Assembly: GCF_024055605.1 (NCBI RefSeq)
Contig: NZ_JAMXLX010000001.1
Location: 744,001 to 808,000, forward strand
Length of the DNA stretch: 64,000 nt
From: Ciceribacter sichuanensis
GTDB lineage: Bacteria; Pseudomonadota; Alphaproteobacteria; Rhizobiales; Rhizobiaceae
Direction of reading: 5' to 3'
Numbering within the stretch: the first letter of the stretch is position 1; each line of letters begins with the position of its first letter. The position numbers were made by a program, and so were the translations under genes. Positions 43,599-51,362 of the stretch are shown here, piece by piece. The notes beneath the pieces were generated by a model that was given only the letters and a program-made list of their open reading frames with translations, had not been told where the DNA came from and ran no database searches.

Positions 43599-44522
43599 AT
43601 GGATCGACTCGATTGCATTCGCATGTTCGTCGCCGTCATGGATACCGGCAGTTTTGCCGCCGGTGCCGCGCGCCTTGGTACCAGCAGCAGTCAGGCGTCC
43701 AAGCTGGTTTCGCGCCTTGAAGGCGATCTCGGGGTGCAACTTATCAAGCGCACCACGCGGGTACTCTCCCCGACCGAGGCCGGCACGTCCTATTGCGAGA
43801 GGGCGAGGGCGCTGCTTGAGGAATTCGACCAGCTCGACGCTTCCGTCCGCAATGTCTCTGCCGCACCCTCCGGCCTGTTGAGAATTGCCGCGCCGATCAC
43901 CTTCGGCACCCGGCAGCTTGCGCCGCTGCTCAACATGTTTGCGGAACAATATCCGGATATCCAGATCGACGTGAGCTTCTCCGACCGGCCCGTCAATCTG
44001 GTCGAAGAAGGTTTCGATGTCGCCGTGCGCATTGGTCGCCCGGCCGACAGCACGCTGATCGCCCGCAGGCTCTGCCCCATCCGGATCGTGGTTATCGCAT
44101 CCCCGGCCTATCTCGCCGGCCATGGGACGCCGACGACGCCGGCGGAACTGGTCGACCACACCTGCATTGTCGATACCAATTTCCGCGATCCCCTTCAGTG
44201 GCGGTTCAGGCAACGGGGCGGGGATGATGTCGCATCTGTTTCCGTTCAGGGCAGGATGCGGTTTTCCAACGCGGAGGCCTGTCTTTCGGCAGCGGAGGCT
44301 GGGCTGGGGATCGCGCGCGTGCCGAGCTTCGTTGCCGGCGCTGCCATTGTCGTCGGCAATGTTCGCCCGCTTTTTCACGGCATGGAGGACGAGCCCCATG
44401 GTCTCTACGCTCTCTATCCTCCCGGCCGTTATCTGGCGGCCAAGGTGCGCGTGCTCGTCGATTTCCTCGCGGACCGTTTCCGCGGGGAGCCCCCATGGGA
44501 TCTTGGCTGGCGCATTGATTAA
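43599..44522 (+). CDS. LysR family regulator of the adjacent quinone-type operon
   Basis: 307 residues. HTH: MDRLDCIRMFVAVMDTGSFAAGAARLGTSSSQASKLVSRLE, followed by GVQLIKRTTRVLSPTEAG. The effector domain is complete. It belongs to the large CrgA/PtrR-like group, judged by GRPADSTLIARRL and CSVDFLADRF-like ends. Unusually for LysR, it lies in the same direction as its probable targets, 109 bp before the VOC gene. The spacer holds a CCATTCA...TGAATGG dyad (44525-44575) that may be its site. Confidence 0.92.
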   Translation: MDRLDCIRMFVAVMDTGSFAAGAARLGTSSSQASKLVSRLEGDLGVQLIKRTTRVLSPTEAGTSYCERARALLEEFDQLDASVRNVSAAPSGLLRIAAPITFGTRQLAPLLNMFAEQYPDIQIDVSFSDRPVNLVEEGFDVAVRIGRPADSTLIARRLCPIRIVVIASPAYLAGHGTPTTPAELVDHTCIVDTNFRDPLQWRFRQRGGDDVASVSVQGRMRFSNAEACLSAAEAGLGIARVPSFVAGAAIVVGNVRPLFHGMEDEPHGLYALYPPGRYLAAKVRVLVDFLADRFRGEPPWDLGWRID

Positions 44523-44590
44523 TTCCATTCAGGACGCAATTTTCGTCCATCAAATGGGATAATCTTTTGAATGGAAATGATGCATATCGG

Positions 44591-44624
44591 TCCCAGACGA
44601 ATTTCCGTTCGATCTGTCTGGGAG
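44591..44624 (+). promoter_or_regulatory. Leader hairpin whose 3' arm contains the ribosome site of the VOC gene
   Basis: TCCCAGAC / GTCTGGGA, 8 pairs around 17 nt. The 3' arm overlaps GGGAG, which lies 7 bp before the ATG at 44632. A minor stem CGAA / TTCG sits in the loop. If formed in mRNA, it would hide the ribosome site. Confidence 0.6.
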
Positions 44625-44631
44625 ATGTCTC

Positions 44632-45537
44632 ATGGTCGATACCGCTATCAAATCCACGGCCCGGCAGGGCCAGTCCGATAAGGCCAGTGCTGTGCACACC
44701 GTCAATGACGACCGTTTTGCCATCGGCAAGGTTGTTCTCACCGTCAATGATCTCGATGCCGTCAGCAGCTTCTACCAGCAGTCCGTCGGTCTTCACCTGT
44801 TGAAGGGCGATGCCGCATCGGTCGAGCTTGGCGCGGGCGGCAAGACGCTGCTCGAACTGCGTCGCGATGCATCCGCCCGCCGTCGTTCGCCGCGCGAGGC
44901 TGGGCTTTTCCACACGGCTTTCCTTTTGCCGGCCCGTTCCGATCTCGGCCGCTGGATCCGCCATGCAATCGAAACGCAGGCAAGGGTGGTCGGCGCTTCC
45001 GATCACGCAGTCAGCGAGGCGCTTTATCTCTCCGATCCCGAAGGCAACGGTGTCGAAATCTATAGCGACCGTCCCATCCTCGAATGGCGCTGGCGTGACG
45101 GGCATGTCCACATGCCCTCCGATCAGCTCGACATCGAGAGCATTCTCGCGACCGCCGGCGATGGTCGCTGGAAGGGATTTCCCGATGGCTCAGTGGTTGG
45201 CCATGTTCACCTGCAGGTGGGAGCGATAGATGCCGCCGAAGCCTTTTATAACGGCGTCCTTGGTCTCGACATCACCAGCCGTTATCCAGGCGGCACCTTT
45301 TATGCCGTCAACGGTTACCACCACCATGTGGCGACCAATATCTGGAACAGCCGTGGAGCGGGTCCGCGCAACTATCCGAGCACCGGGCTGGAAAGCTTGG
45401 AGTTTCTGGCCGGCGCGCGTTTCGCGGACCCTGTCCGGGCGCATCTCGGCGCGGATGCAGGTACCGCGGATTTCACGATCGCCGATCCCTGGGGCACGAA
45501 GATCACCTTCGAGACCCGTGAACCCGGCAGCAAGTAA
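44632..45537 (+). CDS. VOC-family ring-cleavage-type dioxygenase (MhqO-like)
   Basis: 301 residues with two VOC modules (about 30-155 and 180-300) of the extradiol dioxygenase type. Blocks: AIGKVVLTVNDLDAVSSFYQ, SDHAVSEALYLSDPEGNGVE, GHVHLQVGAIDAAEAFYNGV, GYHHHVATNIW. The His/Glu metal ligands of the family are in place. Bacillus MhqO, the close analogue, cleaves hydroquinone-type rings. No signal peptide, so cytosolic, unlike its paralogue at 31866-32861. First gene of the run with the GS-hydroquinone reductase (12 bp on) and esterase. Confidence 0.88.
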   Translation: MVDTAIKSTARQGQSDKASAVHTVNDDRFAIGKVVLTVNDLDAVSSFYQQSVGLHLLKGDAASVELGAGGKTLLELRRDASARRRSPREAGLFHTAFLLPARSDLGRWIRHAIETQARVVGASDHAVSEALYLSDPEGNGVEIYSDRPILEWRWRDGHVHMPSDQLDIESILATAGDGRWKGFPDGSVVGHVHLQVGAIDAAEAFYNGVLGLDITSRYPGGTFYAVNGYHHHVATNIWNSRGAGPRNYPSTGLESLEFLAGARFADPVRAHLGADAGTADFTIADPWGTKITFETREPGSK

Positions 45538-45549
45538 GGAGACGGAAAC

Positions 45550-46539
45550 ATGCTGGTAGATGGAAAGTGGACCGCAGAGTGGCACCCCGTTCAGGCGACC
45601 GACGCGAAGGGTGGCTTCGTGCGGCAGGTTTCGGGTTTTCGCAACTGGGTCACGCCGGATGGCAGCGCTGGCCCGACGGGCGAGGGTGGCTTCAAGGCTG
45701 AGGCTGGCCGCTATCACCTCTATGTCGCACTGATCTGTCCCTGGGCTTCTCGCACGCTGATCGGCCGCAAGCTCAAGAAGCTCGAGGATGTAATTTCCGT
45801 ATCTGTCGTGGAGCCGGCGCTGGCCGCCGAAGGCTGGAAGTTCGGAACTTATCCCGGATCGAACCTCGATACGCTGAATGGCGCCACCTACATGCACCAG
45901 ATCTACACCAGCGCCGACCCGCATTATACCGGCCGCGCAACAGTGCCGGTGCTTTGGGACAAGGAGCGCAAGACGATCGTCAACAACGAGTCGGCCGATA
46001 TCCTGCGCATGCTGAATACGGGCTTCGGCGATCTTGCGGACGATACCTTCGATTTCTATCCGGAACCGCTGCGCGATCAGATCGACGCCCTGAACGACCG
46101 CATTTACCCGCGTCTCAACAACGGGGTCTACCGGGCCGGCTTCGCCACGACCCAGCTTGCCTATGAGGAAGCGTTCGCGGACGTCTTTTCCATGCTCGAT
46201 GAGCTGGAAGACCGGCTTTCTGCCGGTGGGCCATATCTCTTCGGTTCCAGCCTGACCGAAGCCGATATTCGCCTGTTCGTTACACTGGTGCGTTTCGACG
46301 CCGCCTATTTCGGTCTCTTCAAGTGCAATCTGAGGCGGATCGCCGACTATCCGGCGCTGAACGCCTATCTGCACCGTATACTGGCCGTTCCGGGCGTCGC
46401 CGACACGGTCAACATCGACCATATCAAGCAGGGCTACTATTCGATCAAGGCGCTCAACCCGAACGGCATCGTGCCCGTCGGGCCGGATCTGCCCGGCCTC
46501 TATCCGGTCGAACTCGCCACCATCCGTCCCTCCGCCTAA
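45550..46539 (+). CDS. Glutathionyl-hydroquinone reductase (YqjG/PcpF/ECM4 family)
   Basis: 329 residues. The catalytic CPWA motif lies in LICPWASRTLIGRKLK, with the family start FRNWVTPDGSAGPTGEGGFKAEAGRYHLYVA and the GST-like C-terminal domain (TEADIRLFVTLVRFDAAYFGLFKCNLRRIADYPAL). These enzymes use glutathione to reduce glutathionyl-hydroquinones, removing the glutathione and regenerating hydroquinone. GGAGACGG precedes the ATG. Between the VOC and esterase genes, it makes quinone handling the probable task of the operon. Confidence 0.95.
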   Translation: MLVDGKWTAEWHPVQATDAKGGFVRQVSGFRNWVTPDGSAGPTGEGGFKAEAGRYHLYVALICPWASRTLIGRKLKKLEDVISVSVVEPALAAEGWKFGTYPGSNLDTLNGATYMHQIYTSADPHYTGRATVPVLWDKERKTIVNNESADILRMLNTGFGDLADDTFDFYPEPLRDQIDALNDRIYPRLNNGVYRAGFATTQLAYEEAFADVFSMLDELEDRLSAGGPYLFGSSLTEADIRLFVTLVRFDAAYFGLFKCNLRRIADYPALNAYLHRILAVPGVADTVNIDHIKQGYYSIKALNPNGIVPVGPDLPGLYPVELATIRPSA

Positions 46540-46556
46540 CTCTACTGGAAAAGACA

Positions 46557-47171
46557 ATGACGAACTCTGAGGCAAAAGCCCTTGTGATCTTCCTGCATGG
46601 CGTCGGCTCCAACGGTGTCGATCTTGCCGCGCTTACGCCGGCCATGGCTCCGGCATTGCCCGGTGTCGCGTTCGAATCGCCCGATGGCTCGCAGCCTTGC
46701 GATTTCAACTCCGGCTACCAGTGGTTTAGTGTTGCCGGCGTAACGCCCGAGAATCGTGCCGAGAGAATCCGCGCAGCGCGCGGCGCCTTCGATGCGGTCG
46801 TGAGCGAATCCATCAAAAAGCACGGGTTTTCCGATCGTCTCGATCGGGTGGCTTTTGTCGGCTTCTCGCAGGGCACGATCATGGCGCTCGATGCCCTCGT
46901 TTCCGGCAGGTGGCCGGTCGGGGCGATCGTCGGTTTCTCGGGACGTCTCGCCACTGACGATATCGCGGAAACCGTTCCTTCCGTTCCGGTATTGCTGCAG
47001 CACGGCACTATGGATAGCGTCATTCCCGTTGGGGAAACGCAGAACGCCGAAAAGCGCCTGAAGGCACTCGGCGTTCCGGTCGAAACGCTGATCGTTCCCG
47101 GCCTCGGGCATTCGATCTCTGGTCCGGGTCTCGACAGGGCTAGTGCCTTCCTCGCAGAGCATCTTGCCTGA
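46557..47171 (+). CDS. Alpha/beta-hydrolase (carboxylesterase/phospholipase type, MhqD-like)
   Basis: 204 residues of the short carboxylesterase type. Oxyanion/nucleophile GFSQG (Ser in VAFVGFSQGTIMALDAL), Asp in QHGTMDSVIP, His in PGLGHSI. The start HGVGSNGVDLAALTP is conserved. Bacillus MhqD, a hydrolase of the same fold, sits next to MhqO in the hydroquinone-induced mhq genes. The ATG is 17 bp after the reductase stop, with GGAAAAGAC upstream. A hairpin (47187-47210) follows the gene. Confidence 0.9.
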   Translation: MTNSEAKALVIFLHGVGSNGVDLAALTPAMAPALPGVAFESPDGSQPCDFNSGYQWFSVAGVTPENRAERIRAARGAFDAVVSESIKKHGFSDRLDRVAFVGFSQGTIMALDALVSGRWPVGAIVGFSGRLATDDIAETVPSVPVLLQHGTMDSVIPVGETQNAEKRLKALGVPVETLIVPGLGHSISGPGLDRASAFLAEHLA

Positions 47172-47186
47172 ATGTGACCGAGGGAG

Positions 47187-47210
47187 AGGAGGGGCTTTGC
47201 AACCCCTCCT
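47187..47210 (+). terminator. Probable terminator of the quinone operon
   Basis: AGGAGGGG / CCCCTCCT with an 8-nt loop, 15 bp after the esterase stop. The T-run (47225-47230) lies 14 bp beyond the stem, so it may be a weak terminator. Confidence 0.5.
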
Positions 47211-47428
47211 TGAAAGCGCTGACCTTTTTTGGTGCACTACGGCATTTAACGTAATCCCCCCAACTCTTGGGGAGGATATTTGCCCGGTTTTCCACAATGC
47301 GTCGGATTGCGGGTGATCTTGAACTCCGATATCCTGCACAATTAATGGTTGCCGATTGGGGAGACGCATGCGCCGGCGTGGCGCGGTGTCCGGCGACCGA
47401 CAGGCGGCGAAATTCCGGCGGGTGGACA

Positions 47429-48460
47429 TTGGGCACGAGGCGGCGACGTCAACGGCAGGAACGGGTAACGCTTCTCGATGTGGCAACCGCAGCGGGGGTG
47501 AGTTCGATCACGGTTTCGAGGGCGCTGCGCAATCCTGAAAAGGTGTCGCCTGCGCTCCGCGAAACCATCATGAAATTCGTCGAGAGCATGGGCTATGTCC
47601 CCGATTTCGCGGCGAGGGCGCTGGCCAGCCAGAACAGCGGAATCATCGGCGTGTTGTCGCCGGCGCTGACCAATTATTCCTTCATCGGCATCATGCGCGG
47701 CATCGAGGATCGTGTCCGCTCGACCGATATGCGCATCCAATACGCCAATACCCACTTCGATCCGGCGGACGAGATCAAGCAGTTACGGCTGTTCTTTGCC
47801 CAGAACCCGTCGGGGATCATCATTGCGGGAGTCGAAGAGCACCCGGATGTCCTGGATCTGCTGCATAGGGCACCTTGCCCGGTGGTGCAGATCATGGACA
47901 TCAATGGTGAGCCCGTGGACATGTCGATCGGTATCAATCACCGCCTCGCCGCGGAAATGGCGACCGCCCACCTGATCGAACGCGGTTTTCGCCGGATCGC
48001 ATTGATGGGCGGCCGCTGGGATATTCGCAGCCGGCGGCGTTTCGACGGCTACCGCGCCGTGATGGAGAAGGCCGGATTATACGATCCCGAACTGGTCTTC
48101 TCGCTCGATGCGCACACCAGTGTCGGCCTGGGAGGCCATCTGCTCGAACGCCTGCTGCGGCAGGCGCCGGATGCGGATGCCGCTTTCTGTCATAACGACG
48201 ATATCGCCCTGGGCGTGCTGTTCGAATGCCAGCGTCGCGGCATTCGGTTGCCCGCGGATTTCGGCATCTGCGGGTTCAACGACCTCGAATATGCGAATGT
48301 ATCGACTCCGAGCCTGACGACGGTGCGCGTGCCTCGCTATGAGATTGGTTACAGGGCGGTCGACATGATCGTGCGTGCCTCCGGCAACGGCACCCAGCCA
48401 GAGGCACAGATCGACCTCGGCTTCCATCTTGTCGAGCGTGAGACGACGGCCCGTTACTGA
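47429..48460 (+). CDS. LacI family transcriptional regulator (GntR-gluconate-type)
   Basis: 343 residues from a TTG start, chosen because the HTH (RVTLLDVATAAGVSSITVSRALRNPEKVS) should lie near the N-terminus as in the family, and GGGTGG precedes it. An in-frame ATG at 47345 would add 28 residues. The periplasmic-binding-like part ends with GFNDLEYANVSTPSLTTVRVPRYEIGYRAVDMI, which matches the gluconate-repressor group. It would sense a sugar or sugar acid; no such pathway gene is adjacent. It faces the CGNR/lipoprotein operon tail to tail. Confidence 0.85.
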   Translation: MGTRRRRQRQERVTLLDVATAAGVSSITVSRALRNPEKVSPALRETIMKFVESMGYVPDFAARALASQNSGIIGVLSPALTNYSFIGIMRGIEDRVRSTDMRIQYANTHFDPADEIKQLRLFFAQNPSGIIIAGVEEHPDVLDLLHRAPCPVVQIMDINGEPVDMSIGINHRLAAEMATAHLIERGFRRIALMGGRWDIRSRRRFDGYRAVMEKAGLYDPELVFSLDAHTSVGLGGHLLERLLRQAPDADAAFCHNDDIALGVLFECQRRGIRLPADFGICGFNDLEYANVSTPSLTTVRVPRYEIGYRAVDMIVRASGNGTQPEAQIDLGFHLVERETTARY

Positions 48461-48482
48461 CGTCGTAGTTCGGTATTTGGTT

Positions 48483-49007
48483 CTAGCCCTGCTTGTCGCC
48501 GTAGTCGCATCCCTTTTCCGGCGAAAAGTCCATGGTTCCGTCGGCTTTGAAAACCTCCGGATTTTCGGTGTAGACCGGTCCTACCACCAGTGGTTTGGCC
48601 GGCATGACGCTTTGGTCCATGCTGGAGATGACGGTCGTGTCTATGGATTGAAGCAGTTTTCCCGTGGCGTCGATGATACGGATCGAGACCGCATAGGGAT
48701 GCTCCTTGCGCACGCAATGCACGGCCGGGCTTTCAAGTGTGACCTTGTCCCAGAAGGGAAAGATCTTTTCCCGGATCTTGAGCGGTTCGCCTCCGGTCGG
48801 GTTTTCGAATGTGGCCTCCGCATAGCTTTCATCGGGCAGGGCGCCGTTGCGGGCAAGGGTCAGCAGATAGGTGGCCTTCGCCACCCGGTAGTTGAAGACG
48901 AAGACCTTGCCTGAGATCGAAAGCGGTCCTTCCTCGTCGCGCTGGCAGCCTGCAAGCGGCAGGGCAAGGAAGAGCATGAGCATGATGCATGCAGTCCGGG
49001 CCGTCAT
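48483..49007 (-). CDS. Putative lipoprotein
   Basis: 174 residues. Signal and lipobox (MTARTACIMLMLFLALPLAGC), lipidated Cys21. The mature part is mostly beta (ISGKVFVFNYRVAKATYLLTLARNGALPDESYAEATFENP, then KVTLESPAVHCVRKEHPYAVSIRIIDATG) and may be an FN3/Ig-like domain. Two later Cys (VHC, KGCDYG) may pair. The start overlaps the end of the CGNR regulator gene by 4 bp (ATGA), so expression is coupled. No family recognised. Confidence 0.82.
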   Translation of the reverse strand: MTARTACIMLMLFLALPLAGCQRDEEGPLSISGKVFVFNYRVAKATYLLTLARNGALPDESYAEATFENPTGGEPLKIREKIFPFWDKVTLESPAVHCVRKEHPYAVSIRIIDATGKLLQSIDTTVISSMDQSVMPAKPLVVGPVYTENPEVFKADGTMDFSPEKGCDYGDKQG

Positions 49008-49552
49008 GAATGGTCTTCCTTTTGCTTGCGGTAGTGCCTGCTTGCCTTCACACGGTTGCCGCAAACCGCCATGTCGCACCACATGCGGCTGCGGTTCTTG
49101 CTCTTGTCGAGAAACAGCCAGCCGCAATTGCCGCAGATTTTCATGCGCTCCGGCTGCGGAGCGCTGATCAGCGCCAGCGCGGAACGGGCAGTTGCCGCCT
49201 CCAGCGATCGTTCGCTTGCCGCCGACCTCAGGGCATCGGCCGCGGCATCCAGCAGATCGGCAAGAAACTGGCGGTTGTCTGCCCCCAGGATGCGCCGGCG
49301 AAAATAGCGGTCGATCGCCTCGCGCAAGGCGATCAGCACTTGCCTGTTTTCTGGAGGTGCCGCTACGAGTTCGCCGAACAGCGCTTTCTCGGCAGAGAAG
49401 GTTGAGGCTGCCGCCGCGAAAGCGTCCATCTGGCCATGCTCCGCGAAGCGGTCGATGGCGCGGGCCGCATCGAAGCGCAGGATGACGCTGTTCGCGACAT
49501 CGAGTGCCAGTGCGCCGCCGGCAAAGCGGTGAGTGGTCCAAGAGAAGGTCAT
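49004..49552 (-). CDS. CGNR zinc-finger transcriptional regulator
   Basis: 182 residues. The C-terminal CGNR zinc finger reads CGNCGWLFLDKSKNRSRMWCDMAVCGNR when taken in parts (CGNCGW, WCDM, VCGNR) and supplies the four Cys. The N-terminal about 120 residues form the helical 'ABATE'-type ligand domain (ALREAIDRYF). Such proteins are thought to be stress-responsive regulators. It is coupled to the lipoprotein and divergent from a permease; a 32-bp near-perfect palindrome between them (49560-49591) is its probable operator. Confidence 0.9.
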   Translation of the reverse strand: MTFSWTTHRFAGGALALDVANSVILRFDAARAIDRFAEHGQMDAFAAAASTFSAEKALFGELVAAPPENRQVLIALREAIDRYFRRRILGADNRQFLADLLDAAADALRSAASERSLEAATARSALALISAPQPERMKICGNCGWLFLDKSKNRSRMWCDMAVCGNRVKASRHYRKQKEDHS

Positions 49553-49559
49553 GCGGAAT

Positions 49560-49591
49560 TATAACTGGTAAAATGCACTTTGCCAGTTATA
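49560..49591. promoter_or_regulatory. 32-bp near-perfect palindrome between CGNR operon and permease
   Basis: No spacer; 14 of 16 position pairs match (outer arms TATAACTGG / CCAGTTATA). It ends 8 bp before the CGNR start codon and 20 bp before the permease start, so one bound dimer could control both directions. Confidence 0.78.
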
Positions 49592-49610
49592 AAAATGTCA
49601 GGAGGAAATG

Positions 49611-50507
49611 ATGGCCTACCTGCTGCAGCAACTGATGAATGCCGTACCGATTTCCGCGCTCTACGCGACGCTCTCGTTTGGTTATGCGTTGGCCTTCGGT
49701 ATGATGCGCCGTCCGGATATCACCTACGGCGCTCTGTTTGCCTTCGCCGGACAGGTGTTCCTGTTGTTCGCCCATATCGGCTGGAACAGGCTGTTCCTCA
49801 TCCTGCCGGCCACGCTGGCGCTCGCGGCTGTCGCTTCGTTTCTTTATACGACCATTGCCGGCTGGAGCATTGTCCGGCATGTGCTGCGCCCGTTGCATGT
49901 CGCGAGCGCCAACGCGGTTATCGTGGCGTCTCTGGCGCTGGTCATCCTGCTTTCGGAAATTATGCGGCTTTCGATGAACAGCCGCGAACTCTGGCTCTCT
50001 CCCTTTCTGAACGCACGCGTCATCTTCTGGCGAGGGGATGGAAGCGATGTCGGCCTGACGGTCATCCAGATTGGCAGTACCGTGCTTATGGCTGGCCTTG
50101 TCGCTGTGGGGCATCTGCTGTTGGTGCGCACCCGTGCGGGCCGGGCCTGGCGGGCGGTGGCGGACGATCCACGCGCCGCGCGCCTTTGCGGCGTCAATGC
50201 CGATGGCGTCTGCGTGCTGTCCTATGTGGCCGCAGCATCGATTGCCGCGATCTGCGGCATCCTCGCGACATCCTATTATGGCTCGATGGATTTTGCCTCC
50301 GGCCTGCTATTCGGCCTTAAGGTCGTGCTGATCGCCGCTGTCGGCGGTTATTCCGTGCCGTTGAAGTCTGCGGCGGGAGCCGCCGTGGTCGGGCTTTCTG
50401 AAACGTTGTGGAGCGGTTATGCGCCGATCCTCTGGAGGGACGCTGCGATCATTTCGGCGCTGGTGCTGCTTCTGGTCGCAAGCCGCCGGGAACGCGTCAT
50501 TCCCTGA
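49611..50507 (+). CDS. LivH-like branched-chain amino acid ABC permease (orphan)
   Basis: 298 residues with about eight membrane helices. Hallmarks of LivH: LYATLSFGYALAFGMMRRPDITYGALFAFAGQ, LLLVRTRAGRAWRAVADDPRAARLCGVNADGV, and GLFGLKVVLIAAVGGY-like end (LLFGLKVVLIAAVGGYSVPL). No ATPase, second permease or binding protein lies nearby, so it needs partners elsewhere or is a degenerate leftover. GGAGG precedes the start; ATG 49608 is an alternative. Divergent from the CGNR operon across a palindrome. Confidence 0.9.
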   Translation: MAYLLQQLMNAVPISALYATLSFGYALAFGMMRRPDITYGALFAFAGQVFLLFAHIGWNRLFLILPATLALAAVASFLYTTIAGWSIVRHVLRPLHVASANAVIVASLALVILLSEIMRLSMNSRELWLSPFLNARVIFWRGDGSDVGLTVIQIGSTVLMAGLVAVGHLLLVRTRAGRAWRAVADDPRAARLCGVNADGVCVLSYVAAASIAAICGILATSYYGSMDFASGLLFGLKVVLIAAVGGYSVPLKSAAGAAVVGLSETLWSGYAPILWRDAAIISALVLLLVASRRERVIP

Positions 50508-50575
50508 AAGGCTCTATCTCTTTGTTTTACGCAATTCCGGACGCAAAGCCGCTGCACACCTTTGCTGGAATTGCT

Positions 50576-51037
50576 TTAGCTCCACTTGTCGCGGGCGCGG
50601 TCATCGGCATCCTTGGCGCTGACCCACTGGCCGCTCGTGCCGTCCTGCATATGCTCCTTCTTCCAGAAGGGGGCAGCAGTCTTTAGATAGTCCATCACGA
50701 AGTTGGCGCCGTCAAAGGCGGCCTGACGATGCGGCGATGCGGCGATGACCAGCACGATCTGTTCGCCGGACTCGATCCGTCCGAAACGGTGGATGGCGGT
50801 GAGGGCTTGCAACTGGAAGCGCTCAATGGCCTCTAGCGCGATTCGGCGCATCTCGGCCTCGGCCATGCCGGGATAGTGTTCCAGTTCAAGCGCGGAAAGC
50901 GCGCCGCCCTCGTCGCGGCAAAGGCCGGTAAAGGAGACGAGTGCGCCGATATCCCGGCGGCCGTTGGTGATCGCAGCCGTCTCCGTCGCAACGTCGAAAT
51001 CCGCGGATTGCACGCGGATGGTCGGAAGGATGGTCAT
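50576..51037 (-). CDS. moaE: Molybdopterin synthase catalytic subunit MoaE
   Basis: 153 residues. With MoaD it adds two sulfurs to precursor Z to make molybdopterin. Family blocks: VSFTGLCRDEGGALSALELEHYPGMAEAEM, HRFGRIESGEQIVLVIAASPHR, and the active Lys region LKTAAPFWKKEHMQDGTSGQWV. Start at 51035-51037 with AAGGAAG upstream. It follows moaD on the same strand (gap 68 bp). The molybdopterin oxidoreductase at 58.8 kb is a possible user. Confidence 0.96.
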   Translation of the reverse strand: MTILPTIRVQSADFDVATETAAITNGRRDIGALVSFTGLCRDEGGALSALELEHYPGMAEAEMRRIALEAIERFQLQALTAIHRFGRIESGEQIVLVIAASPHRQAAFDGANFVMDYLKTAAPFWKKEHMQDGTSGQWVSAKDADDRARDKWS

Positions 51038-51105
51038 GCTCTCTTCCTTGATGTGTTCACCGGGAACGCGAACCAAAGCGGATTGCCTGTCGTAACCTGC
51101 CTGGA

Positions 51106-51360
51106 TCACCCACCGGTCATCGGAGGGAACAGGCCGATCTCGCGCGCGCCGGCGATGAGTTCGTCATGCTCCACATGTTCCTGGTTGATCGCAACGCGAA
51201 TGGCCTTGGGAAACTGGAGGGCGTTTTCGTATTCCTCGCCAAGCGTCGCGAGATGGGCGATCAGGTCGCCCGCCGTCTTCACGTCGTCGGGAAGTTCGAT
51301 TTCTTCCTCGCCCTTGCCGATCCGTTCCCGCACCCAGGCGAAATAGACGAGTTTCACCAT
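51106..51360 (-). CDS. moaD: Molybdopterin synthase sulfur-carrier subunit MoaD
   Basis: 84 residues of the ubiquitin-like fold, ending in Gly-Gly (PPMTGG), the site activated as a thiocarboxylate. VKLVYFAWVRERIGKGEEEIELPD and the AINQEHVEHDELI region are typical. It begins 2 bp after the pgsA stop and precedes moaE, so pgsA - moaD - moaE form one run. Confidence 0.96.
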   Translation of the reverse strand: MVKLVYFAWVRERIGKGEEEIELPDDVKTAGDLIAHLATLGEEYENALQFPKAIRVAINQEHVEHDELIAGAREIGLFPPMTGG

Positions 51361-51362
51361 GC

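Noticed and set aside
47213..47220. AAAGCGCT as a LacI-type operator before the LacI gene
   Set aside because: Only the core AGCGCT is palindromic; flanks do not match, and it lies more than 200 bp from the start.
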